DNA of 64,000 bases from Desarmillaria ectypa. Lineage: Eukaryota > Basidiomycota > Agaricomycetes > Agaricales > Physalacriaceae. The notes under the pieces were generated by a model. The model saw only the letters and a program-made list of their open reading frames with translations, made no database searches and was not told where the DNA came from. Positions 1 to 12,900 of the stretch are shown one piece after another (position 1 is the stretch's first letter; every line of letters begins with the position of its first letter). The translations under genes and the position numbers were made by a program. Location: positions 558,001 to 622,000 of the forward strand of contig JAUDYN010000009.1 of NCBI GenBank assembly GCA_030407005.1, written 5' to 3'.

Positions 1-299
1 CCCTCGTTTCCTCTCATTGGACCATGATCTGTCCAATTCACACTGTTCTCTTATAAACTGTACTGTTTCCTCATGGACCATATTGTTTCACCTATTAATA
101 CACATCATCTTTACAGTATATAAGTAGAGTAAAACTCACCATTGTACTCTATCTTTTGACTAAATTACATCTATATACCTCTTACTGCACTACACTGAAG
201 ACCTAGTTCAGTTCTCTAAAATGGGTGATTGTTCAAATGCGTAACAGCCCAAGAGAACCACTTACATCCCAAGTCATGTGTCTAAGACAGGCTATAACA
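1..299 (+). repeat. R1 5' LTR (3' portion only)
   Basis: Nearly identical to 9240-9538 and ends in the same ...TAACA. It contains a TATATAAG box near 118-125 and the segment ATCTTTTGACTAA at 151-163, which pairs with the primer-binding site at 300-312. About 130 bp of the left LTR end is missing from the window. Confidence 0.93.
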
Positions 300-312
300 T
301 TAGTTGAAAGAT
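300..312 (+). promoter_or_regulatory. R1 self-priming primer-binding site
   Basis: TTAGTTGAAAGAT starts at the first base after the LTR. It pairs over 13 nt with 151-163 of the LTR; the only two non-Watson-Crick pairs are G-U wobbles at a former CpG. This is inferred by analogy with Tf1, whose own RNA 5' end is the primer for minus-strand synthesis. Confidence 0.7.
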
Positions 313-353
313 ACACATCCTGCTCCTTCTATGCTAGCCATGAAGTAGCATCC

Positions 354-2779
354 ATGACCAATGACAACCAGAACAATCAAAGAACAATTACCATCAGTGC
401 TGCTATAGGAGGCGCCACACTCTTAATATTTTTCACCACTCTTCTCATACTAATGTATGAAGAAGAAGCATGCATACTTCTTCACTATGAAAGGTGACCC
501 CAAACACTGACTATCCCTCCCCGCCCTTCTTGACATCCTGACAATGTCCTTCCCCAGTGAATACTCCCCACCAGACTGAGTGAATGAGAAGAGGTTCCAC
601 TTGTTTGATCCCAGGTCTGCTTCACAGACCCAACCACCTCTACCTCCTCCATTGAGGATGCACATGAAGCCCTGATGAGGGCAAGAATTGTCATCCTCTA
701 GTTGGAATGACCCACTCTCTCTCCAGCCAAGGAATACACGAGAAACATACAGGCTATATTCTAGGATCCCCTGCCCCTATATTCCCTCCCTCCTTGTCTC
801 TCTACCCCAACCTCCTCACTTTGACCCTATAACTGGAGAGTACCTCTATGGTCAAACTCCCCTTCCCCTGAGCCCCAAGGCTCCAATGATCCAGGGATGG
901 ATTAAAACAATCTCTATGGACCCTGATACCAGATCTGACCAGATGACCCCTGGGGAACAGACTCCTCAAATTTGCTCCCCCTTATCAAGCTCTCTGATGA
1001 CAATGACAGAGAGCTTGACCCCCTGACCCTGCCAATCTCCACCAATCCCAACAGCCCCTTCAACCTAAATGAGGCAGACTACAATTGGCCTGACCTCTCT
1101 GAGGTCAACAGGGACCTATTCGGCCTCTTCAGGACTGCTGCCTAGAATCTTCGATATGCTAATGTTGAAGAAAGAATGCTCTGGACAGAGTCCAGACCTG
1201 ACATGGATGGGTGGTGATATGCCGTCTACGCATTCACACCTAGATTTTGCGATTTTGTAACAATACTATTGCACATCTATCCTATACTAGTGATACATAG
1301 AGGACTATAGCTGAGGCTTCGAGCTGATAGTTAAAAGCAGTAAGCAACTGGTAGAGCCAGGACTTAGATGCAACACCATTAGTGGGTTAAATCTACCAGC
1401 TGGCCAGACTAGTAACTCGAATGCTAGCAGGACTAAGGGAAATACAGCCACTAGCAAATGAAGGATGCTACTAGCACACAAAAACCAGGAGCAGAGTACA
1501 CAGATCTCGTCAAGTTCTGTCACTAGCAGCCTAGACTGGGCATAAATGCCTAAGTCAGGATAACTAGTCACATGGCAATCTTGAAATAGGACTTAGAAAT
1601 AAATTAGGAATGGATTAACCTTGAGCCCAGATCTGACTATTTCAATATAGATCTCTTATGATCGATGCTAGTGGAGCCGGACTGCACCCTTGATCATGAT
1701 CGGATAGCTGTTACAGGTACCAATATCCAGATATTCATATAACCACGTTACTAGGGCCTGTAGTTGTGCCAAGGGTGCGGAAAGACGAACTGTGGAGTCT
1801 CTAGACTGAATATTTGAAAAGAAAACAGACTAGACCGACTATTGTGTGATTATTCACTATTATTCGTGACTAGCCAAGAAATCCTTACCAATATACCCTA
1901 TACCCAGATGATATTTATAGTTTTGCCTCAGTAGTATATAAGTAGTGGGATGGGCGCTCGTGCAAAGCAGGCAAGCTATCCCCACAGTTGAGCTCTCACT
2001 GGTAGTAACTGGTGTCCCCAATTAAAGGCTTTTGTGCTTAACCTCGACAAAGTGATTAATAGTCGCTAAGTCACCCATAGAATTGCATTGAATTGAAGTC
2101 CATTAGAGTCACTGTTGTGTCCTGCAAAGGTCTGGAGTGTTTTGAAGTTAGTTCAAGCAAAGTTCTCGGAGTTATAGTTTATTCTTAGGCCAAGAGCGCC
2201 ACTAGTCAGCCAAGAGTGTGGCTAGTCAAGTGTTTATCACTTGTAGGAAGCAGTATAGGGCCAAGAGCGCCACCAGTCTGAAGCAGTTTCAGTCAGAACG
2301 AGTGCAGTAGCTCAAACCAAGTCACTCTTATCCAATTGTGTCTTACCCACCCCACTAGTACGAGTAGTACTTTGTATAAACTCACTAGTAATGAATAAAA
2401 CGTCTTTAAGACAATTATACTTGATTATTGAAGTCTGCAGAGTGCTTCCATCGTACTCGAAACTGCCCGAATTCAATATTGGTGATTAAGTGTAGAGTAG
2501 TAAGAGGTTTAGTGTGATTGGTGTTCATTGCCATTCCCTAATTCTTTTGTCACTCACTGTTACCAAGCACATCAGTGGTTGGCACTCAACCAGGGCAACA
2601 TCATTCAGAGCACCAATCCCAATGCCACCATTCATGCCTGCATTCATGCAAACAGACACTGAAACCTTTTCCCCACCACTGCTGAGGACTTACTACTAGG
2701 GCTACGACCCTGAGATAAGGATGAGCAGTGAGAACTGGAACACTCCCTTCAGAGATTATGGCAGTTGGAGGCAGATTGA
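354..2779 (+). pseudogene. R1 ORF A (membrane-anchored accessory protein), broken and interrupted by solo LTR X1
   Basis: The N-terminus MTNDNQNNQ is followed by a ~23-residue hydrophobic helix and then YEEEA, as in the other copies. Further recognisable blocks are LPLIKLSDDND (about 975-1010, a SUMO-interacting-type motif) and ADYNWPDLSEVNRDLFG (about 1075-1130). Stops appear after ...LLHYER at 495-497 and repeatedly afterwards. The frame resumes beyond the inserted solo LTR (1215-2574) and reaches a TGA after EAD at 2777-2779, the same ending as in R4. The reading frame differs from gag, which overlaps it. Confidence 0.7.
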
Positions 2780-4275
2780 GAGGCAGAGAAGGGGCAGAAC
2801 ACCCAATTTTAATTATGGACACTACAATGGGCTGGACTACTTCCAGCCCCAATACATGAATATTCCTGACTACCTGCCTGATACTCCAGTCACAAGACCA
2901 CAACCCTTGCCTGATTCTCCCCCCCATCATCAGGCATGTCAACAAGAATACCACTCCTACCAGGGTGATAGTCTTCTATTTGCAGATGTGGGAGAAGACA
3001 TGATGACCGACACCAACCCTGCAGACCCTGCTCCTGCAGAATCATCCTCTTTGCTAAAAACTGCAGAGGAACTTTGACAACATGTCAAGAATGCATTGAT
3101 CGAGAAAGAGAAATGCATGATAAGCTGGCCAGGGAGGAAGCTGCTCAAGAAAGTATGGAGGAATACCTTCGCAAGAAAAAAGGGAAGGAGCGGGAGCATG
3201 GCAGACCAATGGAACCCCCAAGAGGATACCCTCCATCAGATCATGAGCAGATCAATATTCGATCCCAAGACCACCCTCCAGAAAAGAACCTCCTGATCCC
3301 ATTCCAAATCTCATCAGAAATGCCCCCACTGATGCCTCCTATTTGGGCATCAAACTGACCCTTGTCGAGGTTCCCTCCCCATTCAAAGGGGACTATGACA
3401 ATATTGAATGCTTCATAGATGATTGCATCACCTATTTCAAAGTGTTCTGACACTATTTCCAAGTGCCATCACACTTGGTACTATTCATGACCTCCCACTT
3501 TGAGGGGGCCACCAAGGACTGGTGGGTCTATAAGAGACCCGAATTCTGAGTTGGCGATGCCTATAATGGGACTGCCACCCATTTCCGCTATCCTAACTGG
3601 AGTGACTTTATTGATACGGTCTCATGACAATTCCGAGACCCTGTGATCGAGGAGATCCATGAAAAGTGGATGTTCAACCTCCACATGGGAGCCCAACCCG
3701 CCTCCCATTACTTTCAGAAGCTGGAAGAAGAGGCAAAACTAGCGGGTTGGTGAACTGATGAAAATGAGCATGGCGCCATGGTGAAGACGGTACATCTAGG
3801 AGTTCCTTCCTCCTACACAACCTTCATATCCAACATGGGCATCAATATTCTGCACTCATACCCAGAGTGAAAGGAACGTATCTTGCACATGTACAAGGAG
3901 CAACAGTGCAAATGGGTCTTTGATCAGACCACCAGCATGCCCCAGGACAGGCAGAAGAAGGATTCCCATCCACAACAGCAACACCCCAGTGGCAAGACCA
4001 CTACTGGGGCAACGAGTTACTCAGTGCCAAAACTGACAACCAATGCTGGGGCAAGTCGAGATGCCAGAACAGGAAGATGGATGACATATGGAGAGGTGGA
4101 GAAGCCCATGGACATAGATCGATGATGAGCAGAGGGCAGATGCTTCAGATATGATGAGAAGGGTCACTTAAGCAAAGATTGCCCTAGAAGAAAAGAATAC
4201 AAGGACATTCAGTCAGTAGGGCCCACTAATGAAGTGGTGCCATCTATAGCCAAGATTGAAGAGGCAAAAGAGTAG
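544..4275 (+). pseudogene. gag: R1 gag, degenerate, interrupted by solo LTR X1
   Basis: The start MSFPSEY matches the conserved M[ST]FP start seen in R4, R6 and R7. After the X1 insertion the frame continues through the YNGLDYFQPQYM block (about 2820-2860), a charged coiled-coil-like stretch (about 3060-3200) and the retrotransposon capsid domain (about 3350-3900). It ends in a CCHC knuckle (about 4138-4180) whose second Cys is Tyr. The terminal context GCA AAA GAG TAG (4264-4275) is conserved with other copies. Many TGA codons, for example in the capsid domain near 3449 and 3547, leave it non-functional. Confidence 0.85.
1215..2574. repeat. X1: solo LTR (~1.36 kb) of a different retrotransposon family
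   Basis: A non-coding unit with TG...CA ends (TGATATGCC ... AGCACATCA) inserted in R1 gag. Flanking GTGG(T) at 1211-1214 and 2575-2578 is a 4-5 bp target duplication, and removing the unit restores the R1 reading seen in R7. It carries a promoter-like TATATAAG near 1937 and an AATAAA-like signal near 2394. A second copy, X2, lies at 32788-34395. No internal region or partner LTR is present, so it is read as a solo LTR; a long non-autonomous element is the alternative. Its CpG content is higher than that of R1, so it is younger. Confidence 0.75.
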
Positions 4276-7200
4276 GTTGACAAGAGTTCAATTCCCTTTG
4301 CTCGACCAAGTCTCTCAAAGGTGAGTCCTCAGTTTCTGCAGGTCAGACTGACTATTACAAACACAGACAATTACCTATGAAAACCAATATACATTACATG
4401 ACTTCATAGACCCTGAAGCTGAAGACCCCTAAAGAATCAACAATAAACAGATACATCATACTCCTGAAAGAAGCTAACATGATTATCTATAGTGAATTCC
4501 AAGCCCCTAATGAGGCACAGGATTTGCCAGGTGGTGCTGGCACTGCCACAAAGTCCACTGAGCCCACACCATGGGACTCACTAGATACACAGGTAAAACT
4601 GCAGATGGAGACTAGTAGGCAAGACACCCTCAGGCCTCTCAGAAGTCCAAAAAGCTCAGTACTCCTGATAAGTCAGGAGACAAGTCACCTAACCTTGCCA
4701 GGGTTGGTGGGGGACCAGGACAGTGCCTTTCACCAAGGCCAGGATCGAGGCCATGCACTATCTGGTCCAGTCAGGAGAAACCTAGTGGCAGAGCCGACTG
4801 CAATGCTGATGAGATTTGCACCTGGCACCACAGCCAACTCCACTGGTATGGGTAGTAGCAGAACCTTGGATGCCGCAAGCTGAAGCCAGACTCCTTCCAA
4901 GTCTGAACAAGTTCCCGAGTGAACTAAAGCCAAAGAACAGGGGGAAGCCACTAGCACCCAGGCAGTAAAAAGAAGGCATGGTAACAGAATCACCACTATT
5001 GTCAAAGTACCTGATGAAGAAGACAACACTGTCTTTAGACTATGGTAAGCCTGACAGTCCAAAGCCAGTGTCCCGATATCCAAAATCCCACCTAACAAGG
5101 GAGTACTGAACCTCAAAGTTCTGCTGGTTACAGGGGCACCCAATCACATGTGGTACAAACCATTCAGAGTAGACTGGACTCTATGCGCCATCCAAAGCAC
5201 CAAGAACTTGGCAGTCACCAAAGTCATTCTCTCCACTTGGGTTTATCCTAAATGACTTGGAGAAATAACTGATAAGCTTGTCCAGAGCTTAAACACTGAA
5301 GAGAACCCTGTGTGCAAGCAGCTCTATGAACTTCATGAACCAATCCGATATATCTGTGGAACCAAGAGCTTAGGCTGAGACTTCTTGGTGGATATTCAGC
5401 TCTCTCCCTGCACAGGAAAGAAGACATTGACAACCCAAGCATTGTTGGATAGTGGCTGTACAGGCAGCTCTATCAACTGAACATATGTTCAATAACACCA
5501 GTTGGACACCCAAAAAGCTGCCTCTCCCATACCAGTGTATAATATAGATAGAACTTGTAACAAGGCAGGTGATGTAACCAAATTCATGGAACTCTGAATG
5601 ACCATCAGAGACCATGCCGAATGAATTGACCTTGCGGTCATGGACTTGGGCTCCAAAACAGTATACTTAGGCCATGACTGGCTTAAATGCCACAACCCCT
5701 TCATCAACTGGAAATCAGGAACCATAACATTTAGACAATGTCATTGCATAAAAAATCATTTCACCCTTTCTGACTCCGATGAAGAAGATAGATGGGATAA
5801 AGAACTGGAAGAAGGAGAGACTATTCTTGTGGTAAACATGCAAGAAGAAATCATTCTTCGAGCAGTACATCATGCAAATGAATTAGCAGCAGCCACCAAT
5901 GCAGAAAAACTGAAGAAAACATTCGAGGAGCTCATGCCTTCTTAATATCAAAGTTTTAGAGATTTATTCTCAAAAGAAAGCTTTGATGAATTACCCGACT
6001 GGAAACCCTGGGACCATGCTATTGAGCTAACTCCCAATGCCAAATCCACATTAGACTATAAAGTCTACTCACTCAACCGAAATGAACAGGAGCAACTCAA
6101 CAAGTTCCTTGATGAAAATCTTGACTCTGGAAGGATCTGACCTTCCAAATCCCCTTTCACCTCTCCTTTCTTCTTTGTCAAGAAAAAGGACAGCTCTCTA
6201 CAACCTGTTCAGAATTACCAAAAGCTGAATGAAATGATGATCAAGAATTGTTATCCCCTTCCTCTAATCTCTGAACTCATTGACAAGCTCTAAGAAGCAA
6301 AATACTTCTCAAAACTAGATGTCCAATGAGGATATAACAACATACAAATCCAAGATGGAGACAAAGAAAAGGCCACATTCAGAACTAACCAAGGACTCTT
6401 TGAGCCAACGGTCATGTTCTTTGGCCTTACTAATTCACCAGCCACATTCCAGTGGATGATGAATGACATTTTCAAGGATTTAATCGCTGGAGGAAAAGTT
6501 ACCATTTACCTTGATGACATCCTCATTTTCACGAAATCCCTGTCTGAACACCGAATCATTGTTCAACAAGTTCTTCAGCATCTATGAGAAAACAAGCTGT
6601 TTCTCAAAGCAGAAAAATGTGAGTTTGAGGTACTCGAGACTGAATACCTTGGAGTCATCATCAGCAAAGATGTGATCTGCATGGATCCTGTCAAAGTCAC
6701 TGGAATAGCAGAGTGGCCTACTCCCACAAAAAAGAAAGGACTTCAGTCTTTCCTAGGCTTCACAAACTTCTATCGCAAGTTCATTCATGATTATTCCAAG
6801 ATTGTACAACCCCTCACTCAATTAACCAGGAAGGTTGACTGGACCTGGGAATCAGAATAAGAACAAGCATTCTCACAACTCAAAAAGTTGATGACAACAA
6901 ATGTAGTTCTAATGATTCCCTCCAATAAAGAGAAGTTCCGAGTAGAGGCCAATACCAGTGATAGAGCAATTGGTGCTGTTGTAAGCCAAGAACAGAATGG
7001 TAAATGGAGGCCTGTTGCCTTCATGTCAAAAGCATTGATGGTCACTGAATGCAATTACAAAATCTATGACAAGGAATTACTGGCCATCATGCTGCCCTAG
7101 AAGAATGGCACCATTACCTCATGGGCACCAAGAAAACCATTGAAATCTGAACAGATCACCAAAATCTCCAGTATTTCCGAAAACCTCAGAAGCTGAACCG

Positions 7201-9075
7201 CTGACAAGCTCAGTAGGTCACAGAATTAGCTGAATACTACTTTATCCTTCAACATAAAGCTGGGATTGCTAACAAAAAGGCAGATCTTCTCAGTCGACAA
7301 GACAATCATGATCAAGAAAAGGAAGATAATCAAAACGTAGTCGTCCTTTCTCCTGAACACTTCAGAGCATTAATACTGCCCACTATGGAAGAATGAATCT
7401 TGTGTATAAGAGACACAACCTGACAAGAGAGTCAATGGGATCAAGGGATAAAAAAGTCCCTCAATCATGAATGAGGAATTACTCAAGAAAGCGAAATCTT
7501 GTAGTATGACAGACGAATCTATGTCCCTCAGGATCTTTCCCTCCATGGGGATATTATCACCCAATATCATGATCATATCACTGCTGGATATCCAGGTATT
7601 GCCAAAACCAAAGAACTCATCCTACAAGAATATTGGTGGCCTAAAATGAAGAAGGACGTTGAATCCTATATCAATAGATGTGAAACATGTTAAAGAATGA
7701 AGAGTGACATGCAGGCCAAGGCTGCTCCTCTTCATCCCAATGCAATCCCTGATACTCCATGGACTCATATTTTCATTGATATGGTCACTGGTCTCCCAGA
7801 ATCAGAAGGCTTTGATGCCTTACTTGTCATTGTGGAATGATTCTCCAAGAACATAATTCTCATTCCATGTAATGAAGAATTATCCACTGAAGGATGGGCT
7901 CTAATGCTCTGTAACCATGTATACACAAAACATGGAATGCCCCAAGTAGTCATCTCAGACTGGGGACCCCAGTTTGTATCAGCATTCATGAAGGAACTCT
8001 ACTGAATGCTGAATATCATGCAAAATGCCTCTATGGCATATCATCTGCAGACCGATGGACAGACAGAGAGAGTCAATCAGGAGGTTGAAAAATACCTTTG
8101 GATCTTCATCAACCATTGACAAACAAACTGGGTAGCATAGCTATCACTGGCAGAATTTGCCCATAATAACTGAATCCATTCAGCTACCAGCAAAAGTCCC
8201 TTTATGGTCCTCTATGGACAAAATCCCCGACTCATCCCTGAGTCAATCCAGAAAACCAACTTCACCAATCCCACAGCTGTCGACTTCACTAAAACTATGG
8301 CCAAGATCCATAAGGAAGTCCATGATGCTTTGGAAAAAGCAGTGGTGCAAATGAAGGCGCAATATGACAAGCAAAAGTAATCACCTCGCGAGTACCACAT
8401 TGGTGATAAGATCTGGCTCGACACTGCCAACCTTCATCTTCCATGACATGACCAAAGAAGAAACTCGACAACAAACAAACAGGACCATTCAAAATCATTG
8501 AGAAATCTGGAATGGCAGCTTACAAGCTAAAACTGCCACCTCATTGGAAGATACACCCTTGATTCAATGAGAAATTGTTAACCCCATACATGATGCCTTC
8601 ATTCCCAAACCAGCAACAACTGCCACCTCTCCCACTGAACCTCGTTGACAGTCAAGAAGAGTATGAAATCAAAGAAGTTTTGGATTTGTGCACATGGAAG
8701 GTATGCTCCAAAAGAGGACAACCATCCAGGGAAGTCACAGACTACCTGATCAAATGGAAGGGTTGGACCAGAGAACACAATTCTTGGGTCTGAGAAACCA
8801 AGATGTCGAATGTGATGGAAGTGATCAAAGAGTACTAGGTCAGCATAAACCATGCCTTATACACTCCCAAAATCATAACCAAGAACAAAATAGTGGTCAA
8901 GATACTGGACCATGAATATTCGAACAACAGCAATGTCACATACCTAGCATAATGAAGGGATGGACATCAGAAATGAATCATCAATCCAGATCAAGACATA
9001 TAGAAAAACCTGATTGATCAGTACTGGATCAGCCAAATTGAAACACAACTCAACACCCCCGAAGAAGAGCCTTAG
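4266..9075 (+). pseudogene. pol: R1 pol polyprotein, degenerate (protease, RT, RNase H, integrase, chromodomain)
   Basis: Pol lies in the -1 frame relative to gag. Recognisable in order: an acidic motif PDEEDNTVFRLW (about 5010-5045), the aspartic protease LLDSGCTGSS with catalytic DSG at 5448-5456, reverse transcriptase with YLDDILIF (YLDD at 6507-6518, intact), RNase H (about 6940-7290), the integrase HHCC region (about 7570-7700) and core, and a chromodomain (about 8665-8800). It ends at TAG 9073-9075. Dozens of in-frame TGA/TAG codons, mostly at CGA or CAA/CAG positions, and small indels such as the one near 7098 break it. Nothing longer than about 100 codons stays open. Confidence 0.9.
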
Positions 9076-9108
9076 CAGTCAGGATGACTGCTTTAAACAA
9101 GGGGGTAA
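9074..9108 (+). other. R1 3' hairpin and polypurine tract
   Basis: AGCAGTCA-GGA-TGACTGCT forms a perfect 8-bp stem starting inside the pol stop codon. It is followed by AAACAAGGGGGTAA, the short plus-strand primer that abuts the LTR at 9109. The same arrangement occurs in R2-R6 and, weakened, in R7. Confidence 0.65.
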
Positions 9109-9538
9109 TGTTATAATTTTTCTGTTATCTTATCTTATTTGAGTCATATCCATGACTCACCCATCTAATCCACCACCATTTGTACTTCATATCAACACTT
9201 TCACCAATCACCACCCCCATCCACATGGGGTACCACCCTTGTTTCCTCTCATTGGACCATGATCTGTCCAATTCACACTGTCCTCTCATAAACTGTACTG
9301 TTTCCTCATGGACCATATCATTTTACCTATTAATACACATCATCTTTACAGTATATAAGTAGAGTAAAACTCACCATTGTACTCTATCTTTTGACTAAAT
9401 TACATCTATATACCTCTTACTGCACTACACTGAAGGAAGACCTAGTTCAGTTCTCTAAAACAGGTGATTGTTCAAATGCATAACAGCCCAAGAGAACCAC
9501 TTACATCCCAAGTCACATGTCTAAGATAGGCTGTAACA
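9109..9538 (+). repeat. R1 3' LTR (430 bp)
   Basis: Begins TGTTATAATT right after the polypurine tract and ends ...TGTAACA. It contains TTATCTTATC (GATA-type) repeats near the start, ATGACTCA, and a TATATAAG box. It matches 1-299 over the shared part. Confidence 0.93.
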
Positions 9539-9561
9539 GTTACTGTATAGACATCACTATT

Positions 9562-9967
9562 TGTTAGGATCCACCCTGACATGTGATCTTAGGACTGTGA
9601 GCTACTTGTGGGCTGTCTTGTGTTCAGACAATCACTCTTGGTACAAGAGCTGCTAAGTCTTTAGAAGTGTGCAGAAGGTGGTGTATTGATTAAGTTTAGT
9701 CAAAAGATAGAGAGTATGTACAAAAACTACTCTACTTATATACTAAAGATGTTTGGTTATTATTAGGTGAAACAGTAGCATGTTTGTGTCAAATGAGGGA
9801 GTCGGATGACTATGGTCCAACTATGGTGAGATGGTTTGTAAATGGTGAAACAGTATAGGATAGAGGGTCATTGGGGAATATGACAACACTTTAGGGATGA
9901 AAAACACAATAAGATGTGTGATCAGATCAGATCAGATAAGATAAGATAGTGTGGAAAAATCATAACA
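9562..9967 (-). repeat. R2 3' LTR (406 bp)
   Basis: On the + strand it runs TGTTAGGATCC ... AAATCATAACA. It is followed on the right by the reverse complement of the polypurine tract (TTACCCCCTTGTT) and the 3' hairpin at 9983-10001. Repeated GATAAG/GATCAG motifs are visible at 9922-9948. Confidence 0.92.
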
Positions 9968-9999
9968 TTACCCCCTTGTTAAAGCAGTCATCCTGACTG

Positions 10000-12900
10000 C
10001 TAAGGTTCTTCTTCTGGGGTTTTGAGTTGTGATTTTGCTTGACTGATCCAGTATTGATCAACCAGGGCTTTCTATCTGTCTTGATCTGGATTAATGATCC
10101 ATTTCTTGAGTCCATCTTTTCATTGGGTGAGGTATGTGACATCACCATTTTCCGAGTATTCATGATTGAGTATCTTGGTTATGGCTTTTTCCTTGGTTAC
10201 AATTTGTATGGCTCAGTTAACATTTGCTTCATACTCAGTAATTGCTTCCTTAGTGTCTCAGACCCAGGAGTTGTGTTCCCTTGTCCATCCTTTCCATTTG
10301 ACCAAGTAGTCCATGACTGACTTGGATGGTTGTCCTTTCTTGGCACAGACTCGATGGGTACCCAAGTCCAATACTTCTTCCACTTCATATTCTTCTTGAC
10401 TGTCGACAAGGTCTGGAGGTGAAGGTGGCAGTTGTTGTTGATTTGGAAATGAGGGGGTGACATAAGGAGTCAATAACATTTTGTTGAACTGGGGATGAAT
10501 CTTCCAATGAGGCAGTAGCTTTAACTTGTAGGCTGCAATGCCTATCTTTTTGAGGATTATGAATGGTCTTGTTTGTTTATCGTCAAGTTTCTTCTTGGGT
10601 CATGGGAGATGGATCTTATCCCTGACATTGTAGTCCCATGTCGGTTGTTTCTTTTTGTCATATTGTGCCTTCATTTGTGCAGCCACTTTTTCCAATGTGT
10701 CATGAACCTCTTTGTGGACTTGAGCCATGGTTTTGGTGAATTCCATGGCTGCCAGATTGATGAAGGGAGTCTCTCAAGTCGAATTTGGGAGAATTCAGGG
10801 ATTTTGGCCATACATGGTCATGAAGAGACTTTTTCCTGTGGCTGAGTGTATTTGGTTATTATGCATGAACTTGGCAAGAGGTAGCCATTCATTCCAGTTG
10901 GTTTGTCAGTGATTGATAAATATCTGAAGATACTTCTCAATCTCTTGGTTAACATATTCTGTCTGTCCATCTGTTTGAGAGTGGTATGCCATGGAGGCAT
11001 TTTGTGTGATGTTCAACATCCAGTATAGTTCCTTCATAAATATCAAGATGAATTGGGGTCCTCAATCTGAAATAACCACTTGCAACATTCCATGCTTTGC
11101 ATAGACCTGGTCACAGAGAATCCATACCCATCCTTCTGCCAATAGTTCTTCATGGCATGCCACTGGAATGATCACTTTAGAGAATCAATCAATGATGACC
11201 AACAGGGCATCATATCCATCTGATTCTGGAAGTCCAGTAATCATATTAATGGAGATATTTGTCCATGGGGAAGTTGGGATGGTGTTGGGATGAAGGGGAG
11301 CAGCTTTTGCTTGAGTGTCACTCTTTGTCTGTTGACAGGTTTCACAACCTTTGATGTATATTTTGACATCCTTTTTCATCTTTGGCCACCAATATTCTCT
11401 GAGTATCAACTCCAAGGTTTTGGCAATGCCTGAGTGTCCTGCCATGATATGATCATGGCAGCCAGCAATGATCTCTCCTTGAAGAACTTCATTTTGGGGA
11501 ATATAAATTTGTCCATCATAGTACAGGATTCCATGCTCCTGTGTGATTCCTCTTTTGTGGTCAAGGGACTTGGCAATTCCTTGATCCCACTGGTCCTTGT
11601 GTAGTGTAGGGTCTCTTATATGCTCAGTTTGTTTGTCTGTTGTAGGTAGAACAAGTGTGCAGAAGTGTTCAGGGGAAAGTACAATCATATCCTGATTGTC
11701 CTGCTTTCCCTGATCGTGATCATTACAGCAACTGAGTAGGTCAGCCTTTTTGTTGGATATTCCTGCTTTGTATTGAAGAGTAAAGTGATATTCTGCTAAC
11801 TTGATAATCCATTGCACTTGTCAATAATTCAACTTCTGTGGTTTTTGGAAATACTGGAGATTCTAATGATCCATCCAGATTTCTACTATCTCCTTGGCAT
11901 CCATGAGATAATGGCTAGCAACTCTTTATCATAGATTTCATAGTTGTGTTCCATAGCCATTAATGCTTTGGATATGAAGGCCACTGGCCTCCATTTCCTG
12001 TTCTGTTCCTGACTGAGGATGGTGCTGATTGCTTCATTGCTTGAGTCTACCTCAACTCAGAATTTTCCATCATCTGAGGGCATTGTGAGTACAATGTCTG
12101 TTGTCATCTGTGTTTTGAGCTGTGAAAACACATTTTCTTGCTCTGGCCCCCATCTCCACTCATTGTTTCCTGTTAACTGTATGAGGGGTTGTACTATTTT
12201 GGAGTAGTCACAAATAAACTTTTGGTAGAAATTCATGAATCCCAAGAACAATTGTAACTCCTTTTTCTTGGTTAGAGTCAGCCATTCTGCAATTCTAGCA
12301 ATCTTAACAGGATTCATGTGAATTGCATCTTCACTGATGATCATGCCAAGATATTTCATTTTGAGCACTTCAAACTCACATTTCTCTGCCTTGAGGAACA
12401 GTTTGTTTTCCCACAACCATTGTAGGACTTGTCAGACAATATGTCAATATTCTTCTAGAGACTTGGTGAACATTAGGATATCATTGAGATAGATGGTAAA
12501 TTTTCCACCAGTGATGTGATCTTTAAAGATATTGTTCATCATCCACTGGAACATGATGGGTGAATTTGGGAGACTGAAGAACATCACCATAGGCTCGAAG
12601 AGTCCTCAATTAGTCCTAAATGCAGCTTTTTCTTCATCTCCCCCTTGAATGCATACATTATTGTATCCCCATTGGACATCTAGTTTTGAAAAGTACTTGG
12701 CTCTACATAACTTGTCAATAAGTTCAGAGATGAGAGGAAGAGGATATTGATTCTTGATCATCATCTCATTCAATTTTTGATAATCTTGAATGGGATGTAG
12801 AGAATCATCCTTCTTCTTGACAAAGAAGAAAGGGGATGCGAAGGGGGATTTTGAGAGATGAATTTGTCCTAAGTCTAAGTTCTCATTGAGGAACTTATTG

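Larger units (their letters stand above)
1..9538 (+). mobile_element. R1: Ty3/gypsy chromovirus retrotransposon, degenerate, left end cut by window
   Basis: Full architecture in + orientation: partial 5' LTR (1-299), primer-binding site (300-312), ORF A, gag, pol, polypurine tract and 3' LTR (9109-9538). The right flank starts GTTAC (9539-9543), the expected target duplication, but the left flank lies outside the window. The element is heavily decayed: most Arg CGA codons read TGA and CpG is nearly absent. A 1.36-kb solo LTR of another family (1215-2574) is inserted in its gag region. R1 itself sits in or beside the 5' LTR of D1, since 9539-9561 continues at 17999. Confidence 0.93.

Noticed and set aside
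1305..1571. 88-codon minus-strand ORF in X1 (also 32884-33144 in X2)
   Set aside because: Present in both copies only because the LTRs are similar; no start context, domain or composition suggests coding.
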